Below, one piece after another: positions 21,885 to 30,992 of a DNA stretch of 38,373 nt. The stretch spans positions 1-38,373 of the forward strand of contig NZ_QGSZ01000219.1 in assembly GCF_003857055.1 (NCBI RefSeq), read 5' to 3'. Under the pieces are notes generated by a model. That model made no database searches, had not been told where the DNA came from, and worked only from the letters and a program-made list of their open reading frames with translations. This DNA comes from Micromonospora inaquosa. Lineage in GTDB: Bacteria > Actinomycetota > Actinomycetes > Mycobacteriales > Micromonosporaceae. The translations under genes were made by a program, and so were the position numbers. Position 1 is the first letter of the stretch; each line of letters opens with the position of its first letter.

Positions 21885-23761
21885 GCGTGCCGAAGCAGGC
21901 CGACCCACCTCCCGAGGAGGAGCCCGAGCTCACCCGCTGGCGCGGAACCGCCACCGACCCGGAGGCCGACCGCAGTCGAGCCGAGGACACCAGCCCCGAG
22001 GCGGTGGCCCGGCTGCGCCGGCTCAGCCGCAGCCTGCTGGGCGACCTGCTGCGCGGGCACTGGAGGCGACTCGCCGCGGCGGTGGCCCTGCTGCTGGCCC
22101 AGAACGCCGCCGCGATGGCCGGCCCGTACCTGGTCATGATCGGCATCGACCGGGCCATCCCGCCGTTGCGCGCCGGCGACCCCGGCCTCCTGATCACCGT
22201 CGCCGGGGCGTTCGCGGTGGCCTCGGTGACCGAGTACGCGGCCCGCCGCGGCTTCCTCACCCTGTCCGCCCGGATCGGCCAGGCCGTCCTGCTCGACCTG
22301 CGGAGGCAGGTCTTCGGGCACTTCCTACGGCTGTCGGTGGGCTTCCACGAGCGGTACACGTCCGGCCGGATGGTCTCCCGCCTCACCAGCGACCTGGACT
22401 CGATCGCCGAGCTGGTCGACGGTGGGATCGACAGCCTGGTGCTGGCCGGGCTCTCGATCCTGTCGGTGGCCGCCATCCTGCTCTGGCTGGACCCGCCGCT
22501 GGCGGCCGTGACGCTGTTCGCCTTTCCGTTCCTGTTCTCGCTCTCCCGCTGGTTCGCCCGGTCGTCGGCCAGCGCGTACCGACGGACCCGGGACGCGGTC
22601 GCGCTGGTCATCGTGCACTTCGTCGAGTCGATGCGGGGCATCCGGGCCGTGCAGGCGTTCCGCCGGGAACCCCGCAACCAGCGGATCTTCGTGGCGCTCG
22701 GCGACGACTACCGACGAACCAGCCTGCACGCGTTCCGGCTGATCGCCACGTACTCGCCCGCGATCAAACTGATCGGCAACGTCACAGTGGCGGTGGTGCT
22801 CTGCTACGGCGGTTGGCGGGTGCTCGGTGGGCAGACCGAGATCGGCGTGCTCGCCGCGTTCCTGCTCTACCTGCGGCGCTTCTTCGAGCCGATGCAGGAG
22901 CTGAGCCAGTTCTACAACTCGTTGCAGTCGGCCACCGCCGCGCTGGAGAAGCTGGCCGGGGTGCTCGACGAACGACCGGCCGTCGCCGAACCGACCCGGC
23001 CCGCGCAGCTCCCGACCGGGCCCGATCGTGGCGAGCTGGTCTTCCGGGCGGTCAGCTTCGGCTACCGGGCCGACACCCCGATTCTCTGCCGGCTGGAGTT
23101 GACGGTGCCGGCCGGACAGACCGTGGCGCTGATCGGGCCCACCGGGGCGGGCAAGTCGACAATCGCCAAGCTGGTCGCCCGGTTCCACGACCCCGACACC
23201 GGCACTGTCCAGTTGGACGGGGTCGACCTGCGCGACGTACGCGACGCCGACCTGCGCCGCGCGGTGGTGCTGGTGACGCAGGAGAACCACCTGTTCAGTG
23301 GGACCGTCGCGGAGAACATCAGGTTCGGTCGCCCGGGGGCCGACGACGCCGCCGTCCAGGCCGCCGCGCGGGCGATCGGCGCGCACGACTTCATCGCCGC
23401 ACTCCCCGACGGGTACGCCACCCAGGTGCACCGACGAGGCGGCCGGCTCTCCGCCGGGCAACGCCAACTGGTCGCGTTCGCCCGCGCGTTCCTGGCCGAT
23501 CCGACCGTGCTCATCCTGGACGAGGCGACGTCGTCGCTGGACGTGCCGACGGAACGTCTGGTGCAGCGGGCACTCGGCACCATCCTGCGCGATCGCACCG
23601 CACTGGTGATCGCCCATCGTCTCTCCACTGTGGAGACCGCTGACCGGGTGCTGGTCCTCGACGGCGGGGCTGTCGTCGAGGACGGCCCACCCGCCGTGCT
23701 CGCCCAGGCCGACGGCCGGTACGCCGCCCTGCACCGCCAGTGGCGCGAGTCACTGATCTAG
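21881..23761 (+). CDS. Heterodimeric ABC exporter subunit 2
   Basis: This 626-aa half-transporter starts with an acidic, proline-rich stretch (residues 1-45), then the membrane domain (FHERYTSGRMVSRLTSDLDSI is the coupling-helix region) and the NBD. Walker A is GPTGAGKST (about 419), the signature LSAGQRQLVAFARAF (A for G), and Walker B VLILDEATSSLD with canonical Glu. The deviation is therefore in the signature here and in the catalytic residue of subunit 1: together they make one consensus and one degenerate ATP site. Translation is coupled to subunit 1. Confidence 0.88.
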   Translation: MSVPKQADPPPEEEPELTRWRGTATDPEADRSRAEDTSPEAVARLRRLSRSLLGDLLRGHWRRLAAAVALLLAQNAAAMAGPYLVMIGIDRAIPPLRAGDPGLLITVAGAFAVASVTEYAARRGFLTLSARIGQAVLLDLRRQVFGHFLRLSVGFHERYTSGRMVSRLTSDLDSIAELVDGGIDSLVLAGLSILSVAAILLWLDPPLAAVTLFAFPFLFSLSRWFARSSASAYRRTRDAVALVIVHFVESMRGIRAVQAFRREPRNQRIFVALGDDYRRTSLHAFRLIATYSPAIKLIGNVTVAVVLCYGGWRVLGGQTEIGVLAAFLLYLRRFFEPMQELSQFYNSLQSATAALEKLAGVLDERPAVAEPTRPAQLPTGPDRGELVFRAVSFGYRADTPILCRLELTVPAGQTVALIGPTGAGKSTIAKLVARFHDPDTGTVQLDGVDLRDVRDADLRRAVVLVTQENHLFSGTVAENIRFGRPGADDAAVQAAARAIGAHDFIAALPDGYATQVHRRGGRLSAGQRQLVAFARAFLADPTVLILDEATSSLDVPTERLVQRALGTILRDRTALVIAHRLSTVETADRVLVLDGGAVVEDGPPAVLAQADGRYAALHRQWRESLI

Positions 23762-23839
23762 CAGGCCCCTTTCCGTGACCGATCCCCGCCGGCCGGTGTG
23801 TTCGACCGCAACTACGTCGCTCCGCACCCGGAGGGTGCC

Positions 23840-23851
23840 TACGATCGCAGG
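23840..23851 (+). promoter_or_regulatory. Candidate leaderless promoter of valS
   Basis: TACGAT (23840-23845), six bases, ATG at 23852. The intervening cgcagg could alternatively be read as a very short ribosome site. No -35 match. Confidence 0.45.
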
Positions 23852-26470
23852 ATGACCGATACGGCGAGGACGGCCCGCGCCGGCGTTCCCGAGCGTCCGA
23901 CCCTGGACGGGCTCGAGGAGAGCTGGGCGCGCCGCTGGCAGGAGGACGGAACGTACGCGTTCGACCGCTCGAAGGAGCGCAAGGACGTGTACGCGATCGA
24001 CACCCCGCCGCCGACCGTATCGGGCGAACTGCACATGGGGCACGTGTTCTCGTACACCCACACCGACACCGCGGCGCGCTACCAGCGGATGCGTGGCAAG
24101 GCCGTCTTCTACCCGATGGGCTGGGACGACAACGGCCTGCCCACCGAGCGTCGGGCGCAGAACGTGTACGGGGTGCGACCCGACCCGGCGCTGCCGTACG
24201 ACCCGGTGTGGCGACCGCCGACGGCTCCGGTCGACGACGCGGCCCGCCGCAACCCCACAGCGATCTCCCGGCGCAACTTCATCGAGCTGTGCGAGCGGCT
24301 GACGGTCATCGACGAGCAGGCCTTCGAGGCGCTGTGGCGGCGGCTCGGGCTCTCGGTCGACTGGTCCCTGACGTACACGACGATCGGCCGGACCGCCCGC
24401 ACCACCAGCCAGCGGGCGTTCGTCCGCAACCTGCGCCGCGGCGAGGCGTACCAGTCGGAGGCGCCGACGCTCTGGGACGTCGGCTTCGCCACCGCCGTCG
24501 CCCAGGCGGAGTTGGAGGACCGGGAGCGCCCCGGTGCCTACCACCGGCTGCGGTTCGCCTCGGCCAACGGCGGTGAGGTGCTCATCGACACCACCCGGCC
24601 CGAGCTGCTGCCGGCCTGCGTGGCGCTGGTCTGCCACCCCGACGACGAGCGGTACGCCAACCTGGTGGGCGGCACCGCGCGCAGCCCACTGTTCGACGTC
24701 GAGGTGCCGGTGTACGCCCACCCACTCGCCGACCCGGGCAAGGGCACCGGCATCGCGATGGTCTGCACGTTCGGTGACCTGACCGACGTGACCTGGTGGC
24801 GTGAGCTGGGGCTGGGCACGCGGGTGGTGATCGGCCGGGACGGTCGGCTGCTCCCCGAGCCACCGGAGGGGGTGCCGGCGCAGCCGTACGCCGCGCTGGC
24901 CGGGCAGACCGTCAACGGGGCCCGCCGGGAGATCGTCGGGATGCTGGCCGACGCCGGTGACCTGATCGGTGAGCCGCGCCCGATCACCCACCCGGTGAAG
25001 TTCTACGAACGCGGCGACCGGCCACTGGAGATCGTCTCGACGCGACAGTGGTATCTGCGCAACGGCGGCCGGGACGAGGCGCTGCGCGCCACGCTGCTGG
25101 CCCGGGGCGAGCAGTTGCACTGGGTGCCGGCGCACATGAAACACCGCTACGACAACTGGGTGGGCGGCCTGAACGGGGACTGGCTGGTCAGCCGCCAACG
25201 CTTCTTCGGGGTGCCGGTCCCGGTGTGGTACCGGCTCGACGACACTGGCGAGCCGGACTGGTCCCACCCTCTCACGCCGGACGAGTCCGCGCTGCCGGTC
25301 GATCCATCCAGCGATCCGGCACCCGGTTACGACGAGTCGCAGCGCGGCCAGCCGGGCGGTTTCATCGGCGACCCGGACGTGCTGGACACCTGGGCCACGT
25401 CGTCGTTGACCCCGCAGATCGTCGGCGGCTGGGAGACCGACCCGGACCTGTTCGCCAGGGTCTTCCCGATGGACCTCCGCCCGCAGGGGCAGGAGATCAT
25501 CCGGACCTGGCTCTTCGACAGCGTGGTCCGTTCACACTTCGAACACGGGGTGCTGCCCTGGCGGGACACCGTGCTCTCGGGCTGGATCCTCGACCCCGAC
25601 CACAAGAAGATGGCGAAGTCCAAGGGGAACGTGGTGACCCCGCTGGCCCTGTTGGAGCAGCACGGCTCGGACGCGGTGCGCTACTGGGCGGCCAGCGGCA
25701 AGCCCGGCATGGACCTGGCCTTCGACCCGGCGCAGATAAAGGTCGGCCGGCGACTGGCCACCAAACTGCTCAACGCGTCCAAGTTCGCGCTCGGGCTGGG
25801 CGCGGCGGACGCCCTGCGCGCCCCGTACGACAACTCCAGCTCGGCGCGTCTGACGCCGCGCCGCGACCTGGAGCTGTCGGCGACCACCCCACTGGACCGG
25901 GCCATGCTCGCCGAGCTGACCACCGTGGTCACCGCCGCGAGCACCGCCTTCGACTCGTACGACCACACGGCGGCGTTGCAGGTGACCGAGGCGTTCTTCT
26001 GGCGGTTCTGCGACGACTACATCGAGCTGGTCAAGGAGCGCGCCTACGGCACCGGCGCGGCGGCCGACTCGGCCCGGGCGGCGTTGGCCGCGGCGCTCTC
26101 GGTGCAGCTGCGGCTGTTCGCCCCGGTGCTGCCGTACGTGACCGAGGAGATCTGGTCGTGGTGGCGGTACGGCTCGGTGCACCGGGCACCCTGGCCCACC
26201 ACCTACGAGGTGGCCCGGTCGATCGACGGGTCGGGCGACCCGGCGCTGCTGCGGCTCGCCGGTGACGCGTTGAGTCAGGTGCGACGGGCCAAGTCGGAGC
26301 GGAAGCTGTCGATGAAGGCGGAGGTGCCGTTGGCCGAGGCGCTCGGCCCGGCGGCGCTGCTGGAGCAGCTCACGCTGGTCGCCGACGACCTCCGGGCGGC
26401 GGGCCGGATCGGCAAACTCGACCTGCTCCCGGACCGCGCCCCGGAGCTGGTCATCGCCTGCGCCTTCTGA
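23852..26470 (+). CDS. valS: Valyl-tRNA synthetase, archaeal-like type
   Basis: This 872-aa class Ia synthetase has HIGH as H61MGH, preceded by AIDTPPPTVSGEL. GWDDNGLPTERR follows, then a CP1 editing domain with DTTRPELLPACVALVCHP, and KMAKS at about 587 (HKKMAKSKGN). The PPPTVSG and GWDDNGLPTE signatures are those of the archaeal/Rickettsia-type enzyme; bacterial enzymes have PPPNVTG and a GxDHAGIATQ-type segment. The C-terminal coiled coil arm is short or absent. It loads tRNAVal with valine. The window cannot show whether a second, bacterial-type valS exists. Confidence 0.85.
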   Translation: MTDTARTARAGVPERPTLDGLEESWARRWQEDGTYAFDRSKERKDVYAIDTPPPTVSGELHMGHVFSYTHTDTAARYQRMRGKAVFYPMGWDDNGLPTERRAQNVYGVRPDPALPYDPVWRPPTAPVDDAARRNPTAISRRNFIELCERLTVIDEQAFEALWRRLGLSVDWSLTYTTIGRTARTTSQRAFVRNLRRGEAYQSEAPTLWDVGFATAVAQAELEDRERPGAYHRLRFASANGGEVLIDTTRPELLPACVALVCHPDDERYANLVGGTARSPLFDVEVPVYAHPLADPGKGTGIAMVCTFGDLTDVTWWRELGLGTRVVIGRDGRLLPEPPEGVPAQPYAALAGQTVNGARREIVGMLADAGDLIGEPRPITHPVKFYERGDRPLEIVSTRQWYLRNGGRDEALRATLLARGEQLHWVPAHMKHRYDNWVGGLNGDWLVSRQRFFGVPVPVWYRLDDTGEPDWSHPLTPDESALPVDPSSDPAPGYDESQRGQPGGFIGDPDVLDTWATSSLTPQIVGGWETDPDLFARVFPMDLRPQGQEIIRTWLFDSVVRSHFEHGVLPWRDTVLSGWILDPDHKKMAKSKGNVVTPLALLEQHGSDAVRYWAASGKPGMDLAFDPAQIKVGRRLATKLLNASKFALGLGAADALRAPYDNSSSARLTPRRDLELSATTPLDRAMLAELTTVVTAASTAFDSYDHTAALQVTEAFFWRFCDDYIELVKERAYGTGAAADSARAALAAALSVQLRLFAPVLPYVTEEIWSWWRYGSVHRAPWPTTYEVARSIDGSGDPALLRLAGDALSQVRRAKSERKLSMKAEVPLAEALGPAALLEQLTLVADDLRAAGRIGKLDLLPDRAPELVIACAF

Positions 26471-26516
26471 CCCGCATCCGCCGCCGTCCGCACGGGCGGC
26501 GGCGGAGCGGCGGGTC
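26469..26516. terminator. Bidirectional terminator between convergent genes
   Basis: A 10-bp perfect stem (26477-26486 with 26497-26506, tccgccgccg) is nested inside outer arms gacccgc and gcgggtc. It lies between the valS stop (26468-26470) and the membrane protein stop (26515-26517), so both stops are at the base of the cruciform. Confidence 0.75.
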
Positions 26517-27159
26517 ACCAGCCGCGCAGGAAGCGCAGCCCGAGCAGGAACGCGACCACGGCGGGCCCCACCAGCAGGGTGATCGCCTGGAGGCGGTACG
26601 GCATCCGGTGCCGGGTCAGCTCCCCCGCGTTACCCAGCACGATGGCCCCGGCCAGCATCAGGAACCCGCCCCACCAACCGGTCTTGAGGTGGATCAGGTC
26701 CACCCGGATCAGTTGCAGGGTCAGGCCGAGCAGCGCCCCGGTCAGCGCGAGCAGGCCCACCGCCCGGTGCAGGCCCCGGGCCAACGGGTGGGCGGCCCGC
26801 CAGCCGTAGGTGCCGGCGACCGCCAGGCAGGGCAGCACCACCAGCAGCGGCCAGCCCCGCCCCATCACGCCGAACATCAGCAGCGCGCCGACCGCGAAGA
26901 CGATCGTGCCGACGCAGGCGAGCACGTACCCGGCGAAGGCCCGGCCACCCCCGCGGGCCAGCAACGGCCCACCGCTGGCCGCGATCAACGCGGCCGGGAT
27001 CAGGATGAACACCGCCCACCAGTGGAACTGGCCACTGCCCTGAGCCGCCGTGGCGACCGTGGCACAGGCCAGCCCGGCGACGGCCAGACTGGTCAGCCAC
27101 GGCCGGCTGCTCCGGGAATACGGCTCAGCCAACGACGTCTGCTCCGCTTCGACGCTCAC
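26515..27159 (-). CDS. Multi-helix membrane protein, unknown
   Basis: This 214-aa protein has seven or so hydrophobic segments, for example LTSLAVAGLACATVATAA, WWAVFILIPAALIAASGG, VLACVGTIVFAVGALLMFG and a last one (ITLLVGPAVVAFLLGLRFL). There is no signature motif. Loops are short. It is separate from the ABC operon by a terminator at 27198-27232. Function unknown. Confidence 0.65.
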   Translation of the reverse strand: MSVEAEQTSLAEPYSRSSRPWLTSLAVAGLACATVATAAQGSGQFHWWAVFILIPAALIAASGGPLLARGGGRAFAGYVLACVGTIVFAVGALLMFGVMGRGWPLLVVLPCLAVAGTYGWRAAHPLARGLHRAVGLLALTGALLGLTLQLIRVDLIHLKTGWWGGFLMLAGAIVLGNAGELTRHRMPYRLQAITLLVGPAVVAFLLGLRFLRGW

Positions 27160-27197
27160 GCCGATAAGCCTCGCCCGAGGTGGCCCGACCGGTCCAT

Positions 27198-27232
27198 CCG
27201 GCCAGCCCTACCGTCGCGCGGGGGCTGGCCGG
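27198..27232 (-). terminator. Terminator of the ABC-2 operon
   Basis: An 11-bp stem (ccggccagccc / gggctggccgg) with a 13-nt loop lies 20 bp after the permease stop on the minus strand and before the start of the membrane-protein gene. Confidence 0.6.
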
Positions 27233-27252
27233 AACAGCAGCTCGCACCGCTG

Positions 27253-27963
27253 TCAGCTCGTCTCGCCGGCCACGCTGAACGAGCGCAGGCGGTCGATGGC
27301 GAGCACTGTGAAGCCGACGCTGACCAGCGCGGTCATCACCGACGCCACCGGCACCGACACGCTCGTCTCCAGCAGCCCGGTGGGGGCGATCCGGTCGGCG
27401 AGGGCGATCACGTACTGCTGGATGGAGAGCACCTTGGTGCCGCTCACGAAGTTGCCCAGCAAGCCCTCCCAGATCAGCACGTAGACCAGGCCGAGCAGCA
27501 CCGGTCGCCGGGTGACCAGGCTGAGCGCTAGGAAGAACGCCGAGTACGCCAGCGCGCCGAGCGCCGCCGCGGCTGCCAGCGCCAGTCCGAGGCGTACCGA
27601 ATCGGCGAGCACGCCCGCGACGTAGAGCGGCACCGCCGCGGTGACCGCGGTGACCCCGGTGGCCACGGCGAGCTTCGGCAGGACGATCTGCCAGCGCGGC
27701 AGCGGCTTGGTCAGGATGTGCACCACCGTGCCGTCGTCGATCTCGGCGCCCAGCACGCCCGTGCCGATGATCAGCGCAACCACCGGAAGCACCACGGCAA
27801 GCCCGAGACCGACCAGCACCGGCGGCCCCCAGTTGCGCGGATCCACCCCTAGCGACCGGCAGAGCACGGCCAGCCCGAGCAGCACCAATGGCAGCGGTAA
27901 CAGCAGCAGGAACCGACGTCGGCCGAACAACCCGCGTGCGGTGATCCAGGTAACGGTCGACAT
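27253..27963 (-). CDS. ABC-2 permease, second system
   Basis: This 236-aa permease has six hydrophobic segments and the ABC-2 pattern with the conserved IDDGTVVHILTKPLPRWQIVLPKL segment. It is last of a four-gene minus-strand operon and pairs with the ATPase at 28030-28941, although a 66-bp gap separates them. Direction (export) is typical of the family; substrate unknown. Confidence 0.8.
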   Translation of the reverse strand: MSTVTWITARGLFGRRRFLLLLPLPLVLLGLAVLCRSLGVDPRNWGPPVLVGLGLAVVLPVVALIIGTGVLGAEIDDGTVVHILTKPLPRWQIVLPKLAVATGVTAVTAAVPLYVAGVLADSVRLGLALAAAAALGALAYSAFFLALSLVTRRPVLLGLVYVLIWEGLLGNFVSGTKVLSIQQYVIALADRIAPTGLLETSVSVPVASVMTALVSVGFTVLAIDRLRSFSVAGETS

Positions 27964-28029
27964 GTCATCTTCCTTCGTTCGTCACTGCGGGGCCCACTCG
28001 CTGCGCTCGTTCACGCCTCGCCCGCACGG

Positions 28030-28941
28030 TCAGGCCTCCACGAGGTAGGAGAAGACGCTCTCCAGGGACTCGTCGGACGGCACCAGCTGGCGCACCCGGA
28101 TGCCCTTGTTCAGTGCGATCCGGGGTAGCGCCCGGGTGAACGCGCCGTAGTCGCCGGCCCGTACGGTCAGGCCGGTCGGGTCCAGCTCGACCCCGCTCAC
28201 CGACGCCTCGGCGATCAACGCGACGGCCAGCGCGCGGTCGTCGGTGGAGCGCACCGCGAAGACGTGCGGACGGTTGGTCATCAACCGGCGGATGGTCCGA
28301 AAGTCGCCGGAGGCGGCCAACCGGCCGGCCACCATCACCTGCACCGTCCCGGAGACCTGCTCGACCTCCTCCAGGATGTGCGAGCTGAACAGGATCGTCC
28401 GGCCGGCGTCACCCAGTGTGTGCAGCAGCTGCATCATGTGCAGCCGCTGGCGCGGGTCCATGCCGTTGAACGGCTCGTCGAGCAGCAGCACCTGCGGGTC
28501 GTGCACCAGAGCGGCGGCTACCCGGGCGCGTTGGCGCATGCCCTTGGAGTACGTGCCGATCCGGCGGTCCTGCGCCGATTCCAGCTCCACCAGGTCGATC
28601 GCCCGTCGGGCCGCGGCCGCGGGGTCGGGCAGCCGGTGCAGCTTCGCGCTGGCCAGCACGAACTCGTACGCGGTGAGGTAGCCCTGCACCGCCTCCCGTT
28701 CGCTGACCAGCCCCAGCCGGCGGTAGACGTCGGGGTTGCGCCAGGTCGGCTCGTCGTCGAGGGTGACCGTGCCGCGCGACGGGGCGAGGAACCCGGCCAT
28801 CATGTGCAGCAGCGTGGTCTTGCCGGCGCCGTTCGGGCCGAGCAGCCCGGTCACGCCCGGCCCCAGGGCCATGCTGATGTCGTTGACCGCGACCACGTTG
28901 CCGTACCACCGGGACACCCCGGTCAGGCTGAGGGTGCTCAT
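28030..28941 (-). CDS. ABC transporter ATPase, second system
   Basis: This 303-aa ATPase has Walker A GPNGAGKTTLL, signature YSKGMRQRARVAAALV, Walker B VLLLDEPFNGMD and switch His in SSHILEEVEQ, all canonical. A C-terminal extension (about 210-303) follows, as in drug-resistance-type ATPases. Its ATG start overlaps the stop of the upstream permease (TGATG), so the two systems are translationally linked. Confidence 0.9.
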   Translation of the reverse strand: MSTLSLTGVSRWYGNVVAVNDISMALGPGVTGLLGPNGAGKTTLLHMMAGFLAPSRGTVTLDDEPTWRNPDVYRRLGLVSEREAVQGYLTAYEFVLASAKLHRLPDPAAAARRAIDLVELESAQDRRIGTYSKGMRQRARVAAALVHDPQVLLLDEPFNGMDPRQRLHMMQLLHTLGDAGRTILFSSHILEEVEQVSGTVQVMVAGRLAASGDFRTIRRLMTNRPHVFAVRSTDDRALAVALIAEASVSGVELDPTGLTVRAGDYGAFTRALPRIALNKGIRVRQLVPSDESLESVFSYLVEA

Positions 28942-29846
28942 CAGGAGGCGACCTTCCGGTAGCGGGCCAGCAGGAGGGCGGTCGCGCCGGCGACCAGCAG
29001 CACCGCGGCCAGGGCGTAGAGCGGGCCGAACCCACCGATCGTCATCTCGCCCGGATCGCCCTCGACCAGCAGGTCACCCAGCGACCAGATGCCCACCCCC
29101 TGCACCAGCGTGGAGGGGGAGGCGAGCCCGGCCAGCTCGTTGGCGGCGCGCGACGGCAGGATGCTCAGCACGCCCACGATCGGGGTGGTCATCAGGAAGA
29201 CCGCGACCACGCCGCCGGCGGCGAAGGCACGCTTGCCGGTCAGCGACGCGACCAGCAGGCCGACCGAGGCGAAGACCACCGCCCACAGCCCGGCGTAGAG
29301 CAGCCCCGGCAGCAGGTCGAGCAGCTCGTTCCACACCCCGCGCATGCCCTGCTTGGTGGTGAACGCGGCACCCAGGAACATCAACAGCTGCGGCCCGCCG
29401 AGCAGCAGCCAGAGCGACGTGCTCAGCGCCAGCAGCTTGGCCAGCGCGTAGTCGGAACGCGGCAGCGGCCGGGAGAAGTACAGCGGCAGCACCCCGCTGC
29501 GCAGGTCCCGGGAGACCAACTCCGGGGCGACGACAGCGACGAAGAAGATGACCAGCCAGCTCATCGCGTCGGCGAACTGGGCGTACGTGGCGACCGGCTC
29601 GCCGATCTGGCTGCGTATCGCGGCCAGGGCCACCGCGACCAGGCTGACGATGCCGACCACCAGCCACGGGAAGATCTTGGCCTTGGCGCTGCGGCCGAAA
29701 CCGAAGGCGGTGCGCAGACCGTGCAGGTAGAGCGCGCCGAAGACCTGTCGACGGCCGAGCCTCGGACCCTCGTAGCGCTGGTAGCCGATGTCGTGGATGA
29801 CGCCGGACGGCGTCTGGCGCACGGCGGTGGTGGACGGCTCAGGCAT
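28941..29846 (-). CDS. ABC-2 permease, first system
   Basis: This 301-aa permease has a cytoplasmic N-terminus (IHDIGYQRYEGPRLGRRQVF), six or more hydrophobic segments and the ABC-2 segment LVSRDLRSGVLPLYFSRPLPRSDYALAK. The ATG at 29846 overlaps the ATPase stop by 8 bp, so it follows that gene directly. The N-terminal GYQRY.GPRLGR motif is typical of actinobacterial ABC-2 permeases that work with CcmA-like ATPases. Confidence 0.85.
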   Translation of the reverse strand: MPEPSTTAVRQTPSGVIHDIGYQRYEGPRLGRRQVFGALYLHGLRTAFGFGRSAKAKIFPWLVVGIVSLVAVALAAIRSQIGEPVATYAQFADAMSWLVIFFVAVVAPELVSRDLRSGVLPLYFSRPLPRSDYALAKLLALSTSLWLLLGGPQLLMFLGAAFTTKQGMRGVWNELLDLLPGLLYAGLWAVVFASVGLLVASLTGKRAFAAGGVVAVFLMTTPIVGVLSILPSRAANELAGLASPSTLVQGVGIWSLGDLLVEGDPGEMTIGGFGPLYALAAVLLVAGATALLLARYRKVAS

Positions 29847-30753
29847 GAGCGAGCTCCCTCGTGGCGAAGAGTTCGGCCACCCGGTGCCGGCGCTGGTCCA
29901 GTCGGTGCAGTGGCAGGTCCAGTTCGGCGACCGCACCGAGGATCAGGTCGTAGGTGCCGTCGTCGGCGAGCGGCACGAGGAGCAGCCGCCCGTCCCGGGC
30001 GACCGGTAGTTTCAGCTCGGCGAGTCGGGCGGCGAGCTCTTCGGTGCCCTCGCTGACCTCCACGGCGAGCACATCGGTTGCCGTGGTCATCGCGGAGATG
30101 TTGTCGGCGCGCAGCAACCGGCCGCCGTCGATGGCGATCAGCGTGTCGCAGATCCGCTCGACCTCGCCGAGCAGGTGCGAGCAGACCAGCACGGAGATGC
30201 CGAACTCGGTGCCGATGCGGTGTACCAGCGCCAGCATGGCGTCGCGGCCGGCCGGGTCCAGACCGTTGGTCGGCTCGTCCAGCAACAGCAGGTCCGGGTC
30301 GTGCACGAGTGCCTGGGCGAGCTTGACGCGCTGCTTCATGCCGGTCGAGTAACCACCGACCGGGCGATAGCGCTCCTCGTAGAGCCCCACGTGCCGCAGC
30401 GCCTCGGAGGCCCGCTCGCGGGCCGCGGTGCGGGGCAGGCCGCTCATCCGGCCGAGGTGGGTGACCAGCTCGGCGGCGGACAGATCCGGTGGGAGGCAGT
30501 CGTGCTCGGGCATGTAGCCGACCCGGTTACGGACGGCCGCCGGGTCTGCGGTCGGGTCGATGCCCAGCACCGACACCACACCGCTGGTTGGTGCGATCAG
30601 GCCGAGCAGGATCTTGATCAAGGTGGATTTACCGGCGCCGTTCGCGCCCACCAGGCCGATGATCCCGGGCTCGACGGCGACGGTGAGGTCGGCCAACGCG
30701 GTGACCCGACCTCCGTACGTCTTGGTGAGCGACTGGGTCGCGATCAGTGTCAC
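29839..30753 (-). CDS. ABC transporter ATPase, first system
   Basis: This 304-aa ATPase has Walker A GANGAGKST (residues 36-44), a Q-loop in YMPEHDCLPPDLSAAELVTHLGRM, signature YSTGMKQRVKLAQALV, Walker B LLLLDEPTNGLD and SHLLGEVERI. It leads the four-gene operon. The GTG at 30753 has TACGCT six bases before it (30765-30760) and no ribosome site, so the operon transcript is likely leaderless. Confidence 0.9.
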   Translation of the reverse strand: MTLIATQSLTKTYGGRVTALADLTVAVEPGIIGLVGANGAGKSTLIKILLGLIAPTSGVVSVLGIDPTADPAAVRNRVGYMPEHDCLPPDLSAAELVTHLGRMSGLPRTAARERASEALRHVGLYEERYRPVGGYSTGMKQRVKLAQALVHDPDLLLLDEPTNGLDPAGRDAMLALVHRIGTEFGISVLVCSHLLGEVERICDTLIAIDGGRLLRADNISAMTTATDVLAVEVSEGTEELAARLAELKLPVARDGRLLLVPLADDGTYDLILGAVAELDLPLHRLDQRRHRVAELFATRELAHA

Positions 30754-30765
30754 GCGCCCAGCGTA
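30754..30765 (-). promoter_or_regulatory. Candidate leaderless promoter of the ABC-2 operon
   Basis: TACGCT (30765-30760) fits TAnnnT with a six-base gap to the GTG start at 30753. No Shine-Dalgarno match. Confidence 0.45.
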
Positions 30766-30914
30766 GGGAGTCGATGCCCGGCATGGACACCGGCACGCCC
30801 CCGGCGCTCCCCTGATCCTTTGCCAGCTGGACCCCTAAGGTGCGCGTCGGGGCAGTCGTGGCGTTTTCGCCGGTCCCGCGTTCGCCCGGACCCCGCTTCC
30901 GGAAAGACCCATTC

Positions 30915-30934
30915 GAGGTGACACCATTCACCTC
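30915..30934. promoter_or_regulatory. Candidate operator before the glycosyltransferase
   Basis: GAGGTGA-caccat-TCACCTC is a perfect 7-bp inverted repeat about 60 bp upstream of the glycosyltransferase start, in the 239-bp divergent region. No cognate regulator is evident. Confidence 0.35.
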
Positions 30935-30992
30935 CCGTTCACCGGGCATCGACTTCGCCGGGTGATCGACCGACGACGCGGGAGGAATCCTG

